Made by a program: the position numbers and the translations under genes. From assembly GCA_963797765.1 (NCBI GenBank), contig CAWCQU010000004.1, positions 124,001-188,000 on the forward strand: DNA of 64,000 nucleotides. The letters run 5' to 3'. How positions within the stretch are numbered: position 1 is the stretch's first letter; each line of letters opens with the position of its first letter. The notes below the pieces were generated by a model. It saw nothing but the letters and a program-made list of their open reading frames with translations. It was not told the DNA's origin and made no database searches. Positions 33,892 to 43,827 of the stretch are shown here, in pieces. The stretch comes from JBGPTK01 sp963797765. GTDB lineage: Bacteria; Acidobacteriota; Terriglobia; Acidiferrales; UBA7541.

Positions 33892-34958
33892 TGAGCCCCA
33901 CGCACGTACCACTTTGCCCCGCTCGGCTCGAGCCAATTTTCGTTCCGCGTATATGGGGAGTGCGTCAACTCGGCCCATTATTTCCTGAAAAAACGGGACT
34001 GCACGAGCCCATCGGCGAAGTTTGGTTGAGCGGAGACGAATGCCGCTTTGCCGACGGTCCATTTGCAGATAAAAAACTTGGCGAGGCTTGGCCCGAAATG
34101 CCGGCGGAGTGGGCTGGCCTTCGCGCGAATCAAAACGCACCTTTCCCGCTGCTCGTCAAATTCATTTTCCCGGAACAGAAACTCTCGGTGCAGGTGCACC
34201 CGGGCGACGACTACGCCCGCCGCCAAAACAGGGATGTGGGAAGCGTGGGAAAAACGGAGATGTGGTATGCGATTTCCGCACAGCCGGATGCTTCCGTGCT
34301 GGTGGGATTCAAGCCGGGAATCACCTCAAGTGATTTTCGGCGCAGCATCGCCCAGGGAAAAGCGGAGGAATTTTTGGAGCGAATCCCCATTCATGCCGGC
34401 GATGTGGTATTTGTTCCTGCGGGAACCGTCCATACCATTGGCCCCGGCATGGTGCTGTGTGAAATCCAGCAGAACTCGGACATCACCTACCGCGTTTATG
34501 ATTACGGCCGGTTGACCGCCGAGGGGAAGCCGCGCGATCTGCACATTGAGAAGGCCTTCGACGTAATGCATTTCAGCGAACAGAGCGGCGGAAAGATCGA
34601 GCCGGTCCGAATCGAGCGTGGTCCGGTAACGGAAACTTATTGCGTCGCATGCCGGTATTTCGCCACGGAAAAGTGGGAGTTCTCCGAACGAATCGCCGCG
34701 GCAACGTCGAGCCAACATTTCGATCTGATTGTCGTTCTCGAAGGGCGAGGAAATTTTGAGTCCGGCGGCGCGTCTACCGCCTACGGGCCGGCGCAAATTT
34801 GGATGGTGCCCGCCGCGCTCGGCGCGTATCAGATCGTTCCCGCATCGCGGACCGTCCTGTTGCGCACCTACGTGCCCAAGAGCGTGCAAGATGTTGCTCA
34901 ACGCCTCGCCGATCAGCATGTTCCCGAATCGGCGTGGTCGCGCCTCGTGTATCCTTAG
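33891..34958 (+). CDS. manA: Mannose-6-phosphate isomerase, class I
   Basis: Interconverts fructose-6-phosphate and mannose-6-phosphate with a zinc ion. From the GTG at 33891 (sharing one base with the upstream TAG) the 355 residues include EPIFVPRIWGVRQLG, PFPLLVKFIFPEQKLSVQVHPGD (zinc His) and AGTVHTIGPGMVLCEIQQNSDITYRVYDYGR. The longer open frame upstream lies inside the aminotransferase gene and is not coding. First step of the GDP-mannose route with manC and the mutase downstream. Confidence 0.9.
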   Translation: MSPTHVPLCPARLEPIFVPRIWGVRQLGPLFPEKTGLHEPIGEVWLSGDECRFADGPFADKKLGEAWPEMPAEWAGLRANQNAPFPLLVKFIFPEQKLSVQVHPGDDYARRQNRDVGSVGKTEMWYAISAQPDASVLVGFKPGITSSDFRRSIAQGKAEEFLERIPIHAGDVVFVPAGTVHTIGPGMVLCEIQQNSDITYRVYDYGRLTAEGKPRDLHIEKAFDVMHFSEQSGGKIEPVRIERGPVTETYCVACRYFATEKWEFSERIAAATSSQHFDLIVVLEGRGNFESGGASTAYGPAQIWMVPAALGAYQIVPASRTVLLRTYVPKSVQDVAQRLADQHVPESAWSRLVYP

Positions 34959-34962
34959 ACTC

Positions 34963-36120
34963 ATGCCGCCATCGAGCCAAAAGCCTGAGAAGCAATTGGT
35001 TGCTTGCGCCGTGATTCTTGCCGGCGGGCGCGGCACCCGCTTCTGGCCGCGCAGCCGAATCCGCACGCCGAAGCAACTGCTGAATATCACCAGTAGCCGA
35101 ACGATGCTGCGTGAAACGGTAGAGCGGCTGCGGCCGATGTTTTCGCCGCGGCACATTTGGGTAGTGACGAACGAAGCGCAAGTCTCGGCCGTTCGCCGGG
35201 AATTGCCGGAGGTGCCACGCTCCAACATTCTTGCCGAGCCGGTGGGACGGAACACGGCCGCCGCCATCGGCCTGGCAGGGATTCACCTGGCGCACGAACA
35301 CGGGGACGCGCTGATGGCCGTTCTTCCCGCGGACCATCACATAGCGAACGGCTCGCGCTACCGCAAGATTGTGTGGTCGGCGTTGACGCTCGCGAAGCAA
35401 CAAGACATTCTCGTGGTCCTGGGCATTCCGCCCACCCATCCGGAAACCGGATTTGGCTATATCGAACGCGGCGCGCTAGCTGCAAAACCCGGCGGATTCC
35501 CTGCCTATACCGTGAAGCGTTTTACCGAAAAACCGGCGCTGCCCGTGGCGCGGCGTTACGTGGCTTCCGGACGCTACTATTGGAATGCGGGAATGTTTTT
35601 CTGGAGAGTGAGCACTTTTTTTGAAAATCTGAAAGAGTTTCTGCCGCAAACGGATCGCGCTCTCGCAAACCTTGCGGCAAGAATTGGAACGCGGAACTAT
35701 CCTTCGGCGCTGCGGAAAACCTACCCGCGCCTCGAGAATATTTCGGTGGATTACGCCATCATGGAGCGGGCGACCACTCTGGCAGCGGCTCGCGGAAAAA
35801 CTCCGCGAGTAAAGCCTGTGCAACGGGTGTTCGTTTTGCCCGCTGAAATTGGCTGGAGCGATATCGGATCCTGGTCGGCCGTATATAGTCTGCTCACACG
35901 GAAGCCTGCCGCCAATGTCAGTTCGGGGCGCATCGCTGAATTCGACGCGAGCGGCAACTTTTTTTGGAGTCCCGATAAACTTGTGGCGGCGGTCGGCGTT
36001 CACAACTTGGTGGTGGTCGATACCCCGGATGCGATTTTGGTCTGCCACCACAGCCGGACGCAGGATGTCGGTAAAATCGTCAAATGGATCGAGGAGCAGA
36101 AATTGCGGCACTTGTTGTGA
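34963..36120 (+). CDS. manC: Mannose-1-phosphate guanylyltransferase
   Basis: Makes GDP-mannose from GTP and mannose-1-phosphate. The 385 residues from MPPSSQKPEKQL carry ILAGGRGTRFWPRSR (nucleotide loop with the Arg), PKQLLNI, SNILAEPVGRNTAAAIG, VLPADHHI, FTEKP, YWNAGMFFW and EIGWSDIGSWSA. It has no C-terminal isomerase domain, so it needs the separate manA just upstream (4-base gap). Confidence 0.9.
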   Translation: MPPSSQKPEKQLVACAVILAGGRGTRFWPRSRIRTPKQLLNITSSRTMLRETVERLRPMFSPRHIWVVTNEAQVSAVRRELPEVPRSNILAEPVGRNTAAAIGLAGIHLAHEHGDALMAVLPADHHIANGSRYRKIVWSALTLAKQQDILVVLGIPPTHPETGFGYIERGALAAKPGGFPAYTVKRFTEKPALPVARRYVASGRYYWNAGMFFWRVSTFFENLKEFLPQTDRALANLAARIGTRNYPSALRKTYPRLENISVDYAIMERATTLAAARGKTPRVKPVQRVFVLPAEIGWSDIGSWSAVYSLLTRKPAANVSSGRIAEFDASGNFFWSPDKLVAAVGVHNLVVVDTPDAILVCHHSRTQDVGKIVKWIEEQKLRHLL

Positions 36121-36271
36121 GCGTGGAGTTTTCGCTTAGCGGCCTTGCCGGCGGGCTGCGGGAATCGGAACCGCGTTCGACAACGCGATCCATCCCAAGT
36201 TCACCTTTTTTACACACAATTCCTTGAGGCACTCTTCTCGCCGCTAATTCCTTCGCATATACTTCTAGCCG

Positions 36272-37681
36272 ATGACGACGATTCAGTTTGGTACCGACGG
36301 TTGGCGCGGCATTATCGCCGAAGATTATACCTACGCAAACGTCGAGAAAGTTTGCACGGCGATTGCCCATTATGTGGTGCGTGCCGAAAAGCCTGAGAAC
36401 GGCATCCTGATCGGCTACGACACTCGATTCGGATCCGAGCGGTTTGCGCGCGTTGCCGCCGAAGCGGTGAGCCGGACCGGCATTCCCGTTTGGCTGGCCG
36501 ATGCCGCCTCCCCAACGCCTGCGATTTCGCTGCTAGTCCGCCAGCGTGGCGCGGCCGGTGGCATCGTGATCACCGCCAGCCACAATCCGTATCGCTGGAA
36601 TGGAGTGAAATATAAGGCCAGCTACGGCAGTTCGGCGCTACCGGCGATTGTGGCGCAGATCGAGAAGGAATTGCAGGCCGTGCTGCGCGACGGGCAATCG
36701 CAGTTGCCGCCGCGAAATGATTTGATTCAACCGCTCGATGTCCGCGGGCCCTATCTCGATGCGCTCGATCAGCTGGTGGATTGGGACCGCATCGTTGCTT
36801 CAAAATTCAAATTCCTTGTCGATCCGATGCATGGAGCGGCGCGCGGAGTGCTTTGCGAATTATTTTCACGGCATGGAGTGGCCTGTGACGAAATTCGTGG
36901 AACGCGCGATCCTCTGTTTGGCGGCGTGAATCCAGAACCGATCGAGCCGCATGTGGAAGCGCTGCGCCGCGCCATCCGGGAAGGCGGCCAGGATGCCGGA
37001 TTCTGCGCCGATGGTGATGGCGACCGCATTGGCGCGATGGACCCGGATGGAACGTTCATCAACCCCCATCAGATTTTTTCTCTTTTGCTGTGGCACCTGG
37101 CAGGCACGCGAAAGCTTACTGGCGATGTGGCCAAGACGTTTTCGACTACCAAAATGGTGGACAAGATCGCGAACAAGTTTGGCCGCCAAGTGCATGAAAC
37201 CGGAATCGGCTTCAAATACATCTGCGAATTGATGCTGGAGCGGGACATCCTGATCGGAGGGGAAGAAAGCGGCGGCATCGGAACAAAACTTTACCTGCCA
37301 GAACGTGATGCCACGGTATGCGCCTTGTTGCTAGCGGAATTGATGGCGTGGCACGGCAAAAGGCTGGGCGAATTGGTAGCGCAGCTGCATTCCGAATTTG
37401 GCGAGCATTATTACGGCCGCGTGGATCTGGAGTTGCGTCCCGGCCAGAAAGAAAAAGCGATTGAATATTTCGCGGGACCGAAGCTCACGCGAATTCTGGA
37501 TTGGCCGGTGGCGCGGCGTGAGGATCTAGATGGAGTGAAAGCCTATCTGGGCGATGCCGGCTGGGTGCTGGTGCGGGCATCCGGGACCGAACGAATGTTG
37601 CGCGTCTATTGCGAGACGCCGCGAGCCGAATCCACCCGGCGCGTTTTGGACGAAGTGTGTTCGCTGGTGCGCAGCCTCTGA
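36272..37681 (+). CDS. Phosphoglucomutase/phosphomannomutase family protein
   Basis: A 469-residue alpha-D-phosphohexomutase. The active-site serine lies in VITASHNPYRWNGVKYK, the metal-binding loop in CADGDGDRIGAMD, the sugar-binding loop in GGEESGGIGTKL and the phosphate loop in RASGTERMLRVYCE. With manA and manC in the same direction it most likely converts mannose-6-phosphate to mannose-1-phosphate for GDP-mannose, but glucose-1-phosphate is also possible. 151 bases after manC. Confidence 0.9.
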   Translation: MTTIQFGTDGWRGIIAEDYTYANVEKVCTAIAHYVVRAEKPENGILIGYDTRFGSERFARVAAEAVSRTGIPVWLADAASPTPAISLLVRQRGAAGGIVITASHNPYRWNGVKYKASYGSSALPAIVAQIEKELQAVLRDGQSQLPPRNDLIQPLDVRGPYLDALDQLVDWDRIVASKFKFLVDPMHGAARGVLCELFSRHGVACDEIRGTRDPLFGGVNPEPIEPHVEALRRAIREGGQDAGFCADGDGDRIGAMDPDGTFINPHQIFSLLLWHLAGTRKLTGDVAKTFSTTKMVDKIANKFGRQVHETGIGFKYICELMLERDILIGGEESGGIGTKLYLPERDATVCALLLAELMAWHGKRLGELVAQLHSEFGEHYYGRVDLELRPGQKEKAIEYFAGPKLTRILDWPVARREDLDGVKAYLGDAGWVLVRASGTERMLRVYCETPRAESTRRVLDEVCSLVRSL

Positions 37682-37799
37682 AACACGGCAATACGAGAGC
37701 CAGCCAATTTGGGTCCTGATTTTTCCCCCTAAAATGAGACAATCTCGGATCAGGTGACCAGGCGGCAAACCGGCCGCACGGAAAGGGCGATACTCGAAC

Positions 37800-38681
37800 A
37801 TGAAAAGACGCTTATACCAACTCGATGTGTTTACCACAAAACCGTATGAGGGAAATCCATTGGCCGTTGTCACGGATGGCGATGGGCTTTCGGGCGAGAA
37901 GATGCAGGCCATCGCGCGCGAGATGAATCTTTCCGAAACCGTGTTCATCCAGCGTCCGAAAAATAATCGGGCGCTCGCGCGATTGCGGATTTTCACTACT
38001 TCGGCCGAATTGCCGCTGGCCGGCCATCCGGTGATCGGCACGTGGTTTTTGCTGGCGGAGCTGGGCGCCGTTCCGGCGCAGGAGGGCAGCGTCCACATCC
38101 TGCAGGAAACCGGCGCCGGAATTCTGCCGGTGGAGATTACGTTTCGAGCGGGCCGCCCGGCCCTGGTGACGATGACGCAAAAGGCCGCGCGCTTCCAACG
38201 GGCGCGGATGCCGCGGGCGGCGCTGGCAGCGGCGCTGGGCCTGCGGGCCAGCGACATGGAACCGTCGCTGCCGCCGGAATATGTCTCCACGGGAATATAC
38301 AATTTGATGGTGCCGCTGGCGAATCGCTCGGTATTGAAAAAAGTCCGGATGGATCAATCCGCACTGAAGCGCCTGATGGGCTCGAGCGGAGTGATGGCCT
38401 ATTGCTTCGCGCTGGGAGGCCGGGAGAAAGCGTTCTCGCGTGGCATGCTGCCCTGGGGAATGAACGAAGATCCAGCCACGGGATCGGCCGCAGGGTCACT
38501 GGGCGCATATCTGGTGCAGCACGGGCGGCTGGATGCGGGCCGCACTCTCGACATATTGCAGGGAGTCGAGATGGGACGCCCCAGCGAGATTCAGGTTACC
38601 GTACGCGAGGACCGCGGGAAACTGGTGCCACTGGTCAGCGGATCGGCGGTGCGAAACTTTGAAGGGCATCTGGAAGCTTAG
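37800..38681 (+). CDS. PhzF-family isomerase/epimerase-like protein
   Basis: A 293-residue PhzF-like protein of the diaminopimelate-epimerase fold: YQLDVFTTKPYEGNPLAVV at the N-terminus, MNLSETVFIQRP with the catalytic Glu, ELPLAGHPVIGTWFLL, and GMNEDPATGSAAGSLGAYL. PhzF makes phenazine precursors in some bacteria, but most family members, probably including this one, are not in phenazine pathways. No phenazine gene is nearby. Confidence 0.88.
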   Translation: MKRRLYQLDVFTTKPYEGNPLAVVTDGDGLSGEKMQAIAREMNLSETVFIQRPKNNRALARLRIFTTSAELPLAGHPVIGTWFLLAELGAVPAQEGSVHILQETGAGILPVEITFRAGRPALVTMTQKAARFQRARMPRAALAAALGLRASDMEPSLPPEYVSTGIYNLMVPLANRSVLKKVRMDQSALKRLMGSSGVMAYCFALGGREKAFSRGMLPWGMNEDPATGSAAGSLGAYLVQHGRLDAGRTLDILQGVEMGRPSEIQVTVREDRGKLVPLVSGSAVRNFEGHLEA

Positions 38682-38691
38682 ATTTCGCTCG

Positions 38692-38892
38692 CTAATTGCC
38701 TGGCTTCGGCCTCGTCCTGCTTTGACGCTTCGAACGTCTGGATTTGGGGGAGAGATTCGCGCGAACCAGGGCGTGAAATTCATCCCTGGACAATTTGGTT
38801 TCCACAACTCCTTTAGAACGTGGTGAGGTTTTTTTCGCAGGCTTTAGAACTTTGGCCGTGGCCGGGCGCGGCTGCCCATTTGTTAGTTTCAT
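38692..38892 (-). CDS. Very small basic protein, doubtful
   Basis: A 66-residue Lys/Arg-rich frame from MKLTNGQPRPATAKVLKPAKK, ending RRSKRQSRTRPKPGN. The middle (VVETKLSRDEFHALVRANL) could be a helix. The frame also opens further upstream to 38964. No family recognised and no clear ribosome binding site. It is convergent with phzF, 10 bases apart, and may be chance. Confidence 0.3.
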   Translation of the reverse strand: MKLTNGQPRPATAKVLKPAKKTSPRSKGVVETKLSRDEFHALVRANLSPKSRRSKRQSRTRPKPGN

Positions 38893-39028
38893 ATTTTTCG
38901 TTTCGCATTCTCGCCGGCCACAGTCCGAGCGGATTCTCCGAGTAGTGCTGCAGTTCTTTCGCACTGCGCAAGTCTTTGGATCAATTCATCGAGGACTCCA
39001 CGAACAATTCTACCCTATCGTCCCACAA

Positions 39029-42000
39029 TCAAAACTGGAATCGAGCCATGAACTGCATCTGCCGGCCCGGCCCGGTGTTCGAAATTCCACCCACCGCCGC
39101 CCCGAGAGTGGCCGCCGGTGTGGCGTTATTTCCGTAGGTGCCGTTACGCCCGTAAAAATTGGAATGGTTAAACAAATTAAATGCTTCGGACCGCAGATCC
39201 ACTCTCCAGCGTTCGCTCAATCGAATTGTCTTTTGCAACGAAACGCTCACATCATAAGTAGGCGTGCCCCGGCCGAAATTGCGGGGAATCAAAACGCCAT
39301 TCACGATGGGACGATCCGAATTGGTGCCGTCGCCGTTATTGTCCGTTCCCGTGGTGATCGTGTAGGGCAGGCCGGAAGCGAGCGTAGTGTTGGACGCAAA
39401 GGTAAATCCCCAGGGCATGTCGTACCATCCGCTGAGCGCGGCGCGGTGGCGCTGATCGAGAATGCTGGTGGCTTTCTCCTGCACGCCTAGAAAATTCCAA
39501 TCGTTGGCATTCTGATTGGCGGCATCCGGCTCGACGGTGTCGATCGCGTGGGAGTACGTGTACGTGAGCAGCATGGACAAGCGATTGGAGAGATGCTTAT
39601 TGAGCTTGAACTGCAGGCCGTCATAGTAGCCTGACGCCTAAATTCACAATGGCGAGAACCTGGCGGTAATTGTTGAAGCAGTTGCCGGAAGCGGGATTGA
39701 AATTCGCGCTGGCCGTGGTGCAGGTTCCCGTGGGTTGGACGGGCCGGGTCGCATTCGCCGCCGCCACCGAGCGTGTCTGGCCTTGTGCGGTGCGCAGGAA
39801 CGGCGCGGGTGCGTTCAGGTCCGTGGGCCGCTCGAGTTTTAATGCATGGGAGCCGATGTAATCCACGGAAAGAATCCATCCCTTGGCGATCTCGTGCTCA
39901 ATCCCAAGATTCCACTGCTGCGTATAGGGACTCACCAATCCACCCGGATAAAAATGCAGGCCGATACATTAAAGAACTGATTCAAGAACGCGGCGTTGCC
40001 GAGTTGCACGGTGATATCGCGTATCGGAACTGTCGGGGCCGGACCTCCATTGGTGCATCCCGGCGATTGTAACAGCGCCGAGAGCGAAGCCCATGGCGCA
40101 AAGGCAGTCGGAAAACCGCACTTTCCAGGAGTGGCGTTGAACGTGAAAATCCCCGTTGGACCACCCAGCGCATAGCCCGCGGCAAGATCCGTACGAATTT
40201 CCGAGTAATAGATTCCATATCCCGCCCGCAGAACCGTGCTGGAAGTGCGCGGCAGCCGCCAAGCGAACCCGATGCGAGGCGCGAGATTATTGTTGTCGCC
40301 TAAAAACGTCTGGCCTTCGTAGCGCAGGCCGAGATTCAGCGTCAAGTCGTTCCTCACGCTCCAATTGTCTTGCAGGAAAACGCCCCACAGGGTTTCCTTG
40401 ATGTTGTAATTCTGATTCCCGAACGACTGCGTGTAACTCGATACCAGCGGTGGCGGCGCGCCGGTGCAGACCGCTTGGGCGGGTGGCCCGGCGGGATTCG
40501 TGTTCAGGTCGGAGATCACCTGAGCGACCGGAATGGACGAATAGTTGCAACCAGCCGGGTTGTTAATGGCCCACTGTCCATCCAGGAACCCGCTGCCAAA
40601 TTCCTGCCCGAATCCTCCGGACGAAGATTGGATCAAATCAAATCCAGCCTTTAGTACGTGGCGGCCGCGCACAGTACTCAATGTGTCCGCTTCTTCATAC
40701 TGATGATTGATCAGATTCGCGAACCGCGAATCCCCGAAGGTGTAAAAACCGGAGAGAGCAATTTGCGGCCCAGGATGCTGCGGAATAAATTGCGTGATGG
40801 GCGAGGCAAGCTGCCATTGGAAGCGCGCTTCATTAATGGTGGAAGAGCCGAGGGAAGCAGTATCCGTCACCGCTGCGGCGTAAGTATTCTTCGTGAATGT
40901 GCGGGCGGTGCTGGGCAGATTGTTCCCGCTGACTCCGTCCTGCGGATTGGTGTCATAGAAACGGTCGAAGTTAGCGCGAAAGGTCAGCTTGTTTCCGGCA
41001 GTCAACTGATGGTCCACGCGAGCCAGGAACAGTGTCTGCACGAAGTTCCCGGTGAAGATGCCCGGCGCCTGCGGCGAGGTAATGACGGCGTCGCGCGATT
41101 GGTCGCTATGTTCGGCGGAAACCAAGAAAACGGTGCGATCGTGGATGATCGGCCCGGAAAGCGACCCACTCCCCTGAGCCAGCGTGTTCTCAGGCTTTCG
41201 TTGTGGCGAGTGGAGCGCTGGCCTCTGAGAACGCGGGCCGGCCCATTCCCAAAAAATCGCCATGAAATTGATTCGATCCCGATTTCGTGACGATATTGAC
41301 CGCCGAACCGGCATTGCGGCCGTATTCCGCCGAGCTGGAATTCGTAAGAATTGTAAATTCTTGAACAGACGCAAATGGCAGGGAGGTAAAGATCGTCTGG
41401 CGCCCCCAACTGTCGTCGGCATTGGTATTGTCGATCGAGTAGGTGGTTTGCCGGCGGCCGCCTCCGTTCACAACGATCAGTGTTTCATTCGTGAAGACAT
41501 CGCCAGTGGTCAACGAAGGACGCACGGAAGAATCAAGCAGAGCCAGCGAAGTGAGCCGGTTGTTCAGCACCGGCGTGTTTTCGATCTTGGGCAGGTCCAG
41601 GCGATCGCTGATTTGATTGGAGTCGGTCTGGACGCCTTCACTGGCGGTTCCATAGACGGTAATTTGCGATTGCGTCCCAGAGACGTTGAGCGTGAAATCG
41701 ATCGTCGCTGTGACGCCGGCGCGGAGCTCAAGGCCTTTTTGTTCAGCTGGTTTGAACTGCGCCGCACTCACCGTAATGTCATATTGGCCGGTCAACGGAA
41801 GACCCACAAAAGAGTATTCGCCCCGTTCATTCGTCTGGGTTTGACGCTCGGCGCCGGTGGAGGCGTTGCGCAGGGAAACTTGCGCCCCTTTTACCGCACC
41901 GCCTTGCGGGTCTCGTACTTGCCCTGTTAAAGCAGCCAGGTCACGCGTCTGCGAGTGGGCGGGAAACAAAGCGTGACCAGCCGAGCAGAATCGATACGAA

Positions 42001-42039
42001 GACAAAACAGAAATGCTGATAATTCCGTTGGGTTGTCAT
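39029..42039 (-). pseudogene. TonB-dependent receptor 1 (carboxypeptidase-regulatory N-terminus), frameshifted
   Basis: An outer-membrane receptor that has to be read through four frames. The true start is ATG at 42039 (MTTQRNYQHFCFVFVSILL, signal peptide). The frame changes near 41945 to RDLAALTGQVRDPQGGAVKGAQVSL (carboxypeptidase-regulatory domain) and the plug (SIDNTNADDSWG, SSAEYGRNAGSAVNIVTKSGSN). It changes again near 41195, 39955 and 39635, continuing through the barrel to the end FMARFQF with a C-terminal Phe. Every segment is well conserved, so indel errors are likelier than decay. Substrate unknown. An operator-like box lies 34 bases upstream of the start and the BlaI/M56 genes are just before it. 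Confidence 0.8.
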
Positions 42040-42072
42040 GGCGCTCGAACAGGCTACTGAATGAGCCGGGAG

Positions 42073-42090
42073 TACTACCACAGATCGTAG
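42073..42090 (-). promoter_or_regulatory. Putative BlaI operator upstream of TonB receptor 1
   Basis: On the minus strand, CTACGATCTGTGGTAGTA. With one more TA on its left (TACTAC to GTAGTA) it is an inverted repeat of 6-base arms around 8 bases. It matches the box in front of TonB receptor 2 in 14 of 18 positions, the differences being the four central bases. The distance to the start codon (34 bases) is like that of the other box (31 bases). Confidence 0.65.
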
Positions 42091-42205
42091 TAGAAGTAAT
42101 TAGAGCGAACGGCAATCAGAGTCTTTATTTTCAATCGGAGGATCATTTGATTCGTTTTCTCGGACGCAAACTCTGCCCCGATTCGGAGGCCTCATCGAGA
42201 TGAAG

Positions 42206-43196
42206 TCAGTGAACCAAACGTTCGAGGAGTTCGTGTACGGAGGAAAGAGTGGAGGGCCACAGACAGTGCGGTGGCGAGGGTGCCGGTCAAGAGAGAGCCG
42301 CACCACCCATAGCGGCGCGCAAGCCCGGCCGAACGGATTTGTGATGCGACGGCCGGCATGGAGCAGACGATCCACGCGAATGGAAAGATCCCGGTCATCT
42401 TCAATGAGAGACGTGAATAAGAGTGCCGGGAGGGGGCCAGCCCCCATTCGCGCGACACGCACCAGTGCTCCCGCAAGCGAGAGCGCGCGGCGCGAGTCTC
42501 CTCCGGCAGCCTGATCATCCGCGGCCCATTCGGAAAGCCTCGCCCAACTTCGTTCCAAGCGAAGCGAAGGATCGGGAAAATGGAAATATGTCGGGCACCA
42601 GCAGGAAGAGCAATCGCTTCAGATTATCGCGCGAAATGCGATGCGCAGCTTTCGTGCCGCAGCGCGGCGTGCAGTTGTTCCGCGAGTAAGTGCGGAGATT
42701 ACGCCGCTCGATACCATGAGCCGTGGACGAATCACGCCCAGCCAGCGCAAGGAGCGGAGACTCTTGAGGAACCACTAAAACCGGTGCGATCTCTCCGCCA
42801 ATTAAGGTCTCGCGGCCGGACCTGCCGGCATTGACGTGCATACCGAACCGATTTCGCGGCGGCACTTAATACTCCGCGCAATCGCGATGCGTCCAGATCG
42901 CAAGCCCCAGCAGAGCTGTCGCGAAACATACCAGGCCGATCCGTTCCGCCACGCTCTCCGGCTCGAGCCAAAGATAACTAGGCACGCACAGACCGAGAAC
43001 AATGAACAAACTCAGAGCCGCGGGAATCATTCGCAAAGCGAACAGGAAAGTGGTGGCTGAACGCGGCTTTATTTTTTCCGCAAGCCGTATGGCGGGGCGG
43101 ATGGCTGAACCAGACGATCGAACTGAGCGCCGCGTGAAGCAGGAAGAATGCCGCAAAACAGAGGCAAAGCAGCCGCAGCAGATACGGAAAAATCAT
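42206..43196 (-). pseudogene. M56 (BlaR1-type) membrane peptidase, many frame switches
   Basis: Antirepressor peptidase that in known pairs cleaves BlaI. The ATG at 43196 overlaps the blaI stop. Reading across frames gives membrane helices (MIFPYLLRLLCLCFAAFFLLHAAL, FALRMIPAALSLFIVLGLCVPSYLWLEP), then GRETLIGGEIAPVLVV, GVIRPRLMVSSGVISAL, LAEQLHAALRHE, AHRISRDNLKRLLFLLVPDIFPFS, ERSWARLSEWAADDQA and the end VHELLERLVH at a TGA (42206-42208). This is a full, short M56 family protein of about 330 residues. The zinc site HE...H needs one base removed from GAAAGCTGCG. I count at least six indels in 1 kb, which is strange beside intact neighbours. Confidence 0.75.
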
Positions 43197-43684
43197 GGCT
43201 GGCTCTTCTGTAAAAGCTCTCTGCGCTTTAAGCGAATCTTTTTTTCCAGTTCGTCGAGCAGCGCCGCATCATGTTGGCCAACCGCATCCAGCAGGCAAGA
43301 GAGCAGCAGTTCGCGGGAAGGCTGGGGTCCGGCCAGGAAGCCAGCGACCATGTCTCCGGCTCGAACCCGTTCCCACTCCACTCTCGAAAGTCTTGGCGCG
43401 TATAAGAACGCACGCTCGGGTTTGTGTCGATTGAGCAAGCCTTTCTTGTACAACCGGTCGAGCGTCGTCATGACCGTGGTATAGGCGAGAGGCCGCTTGA
43501 GCCGCTGCACCACATCGCGCACACAACATTCACCGCGCTCCCACAAAATCTCCATCACGCTGATTTCCAGATGGCCCAGACCCCATTGCTGCGAGGTTTC
43601 GCTGTTGTCTGCGGAGCGGTTGTTAAAAAGTCGGATCAATTTGTCTTTTCCCCGGCCGTGGCAATTTCCGTTGGAATCGTACAC
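43193..43684 (-). CDS. BlaI/MecI-family transcriptional repressor
   Basis: A winged-helix repressor of up to 163 residues. The DNA-binding part is LGHLEISVMEILWERGECCVRDVVQRL and LAYTTVMTTLDRLYKKGLLNR, the core of BlaI/MecI; dimerisation helices follow (GDMVAGFLAGPQPSRELLLSCLLDAV). The start is uncertain: a GTG at 43684 adds about 30 residues before the usual N-terminus. It overlaps the M56 gene (ATGA), as in known blaI-blaR pairs. It should repress genes with the CTACGA-N4-TGGTAGTA box until the M56 protein cleaves it. I see no copy of that box in front of blaI itself. Confidence 0.85.
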   Translation of the reverse strand: MYDSNGNCHGRGKDKLIRLFNNRSADNSETSQQWGLGHLEISVMEILWERGECCVRDVVQRLKRPLAYTTVMTTLDRLYKKGLLNRHKPERAFLYAPRLSRVEWERVRAGDMVAGFLAGPQPSRELLLSCLLDAVGQHDAALLDELEKKIRLKRRELLQKSQP

Positions 43685-43827
43685 CGATTGAATCCACCCG
43701 CGCCAGCCCGCAATCGGCGGAGGGAGGGGGGACGACCGCCAGCTCGCAACCAGATACTCGCAGAGATTGCCCGGGCTTCATCGAGATGGCGAACCCGGCA
43801 TTGCCCGCGAGCCCCCGGTATTTCGCG

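Noticed and set aside
34326..35267. A 313-codon minus-strand frame opposite manA/manC
   Set aside because: Covers two real genes on the other strand, with composition typical of antisense.
37800..38681. phzF as part of a phenazine cluster
   Set aside because: No other phenazine genes are near; most PhzF-family proteins have other roles.
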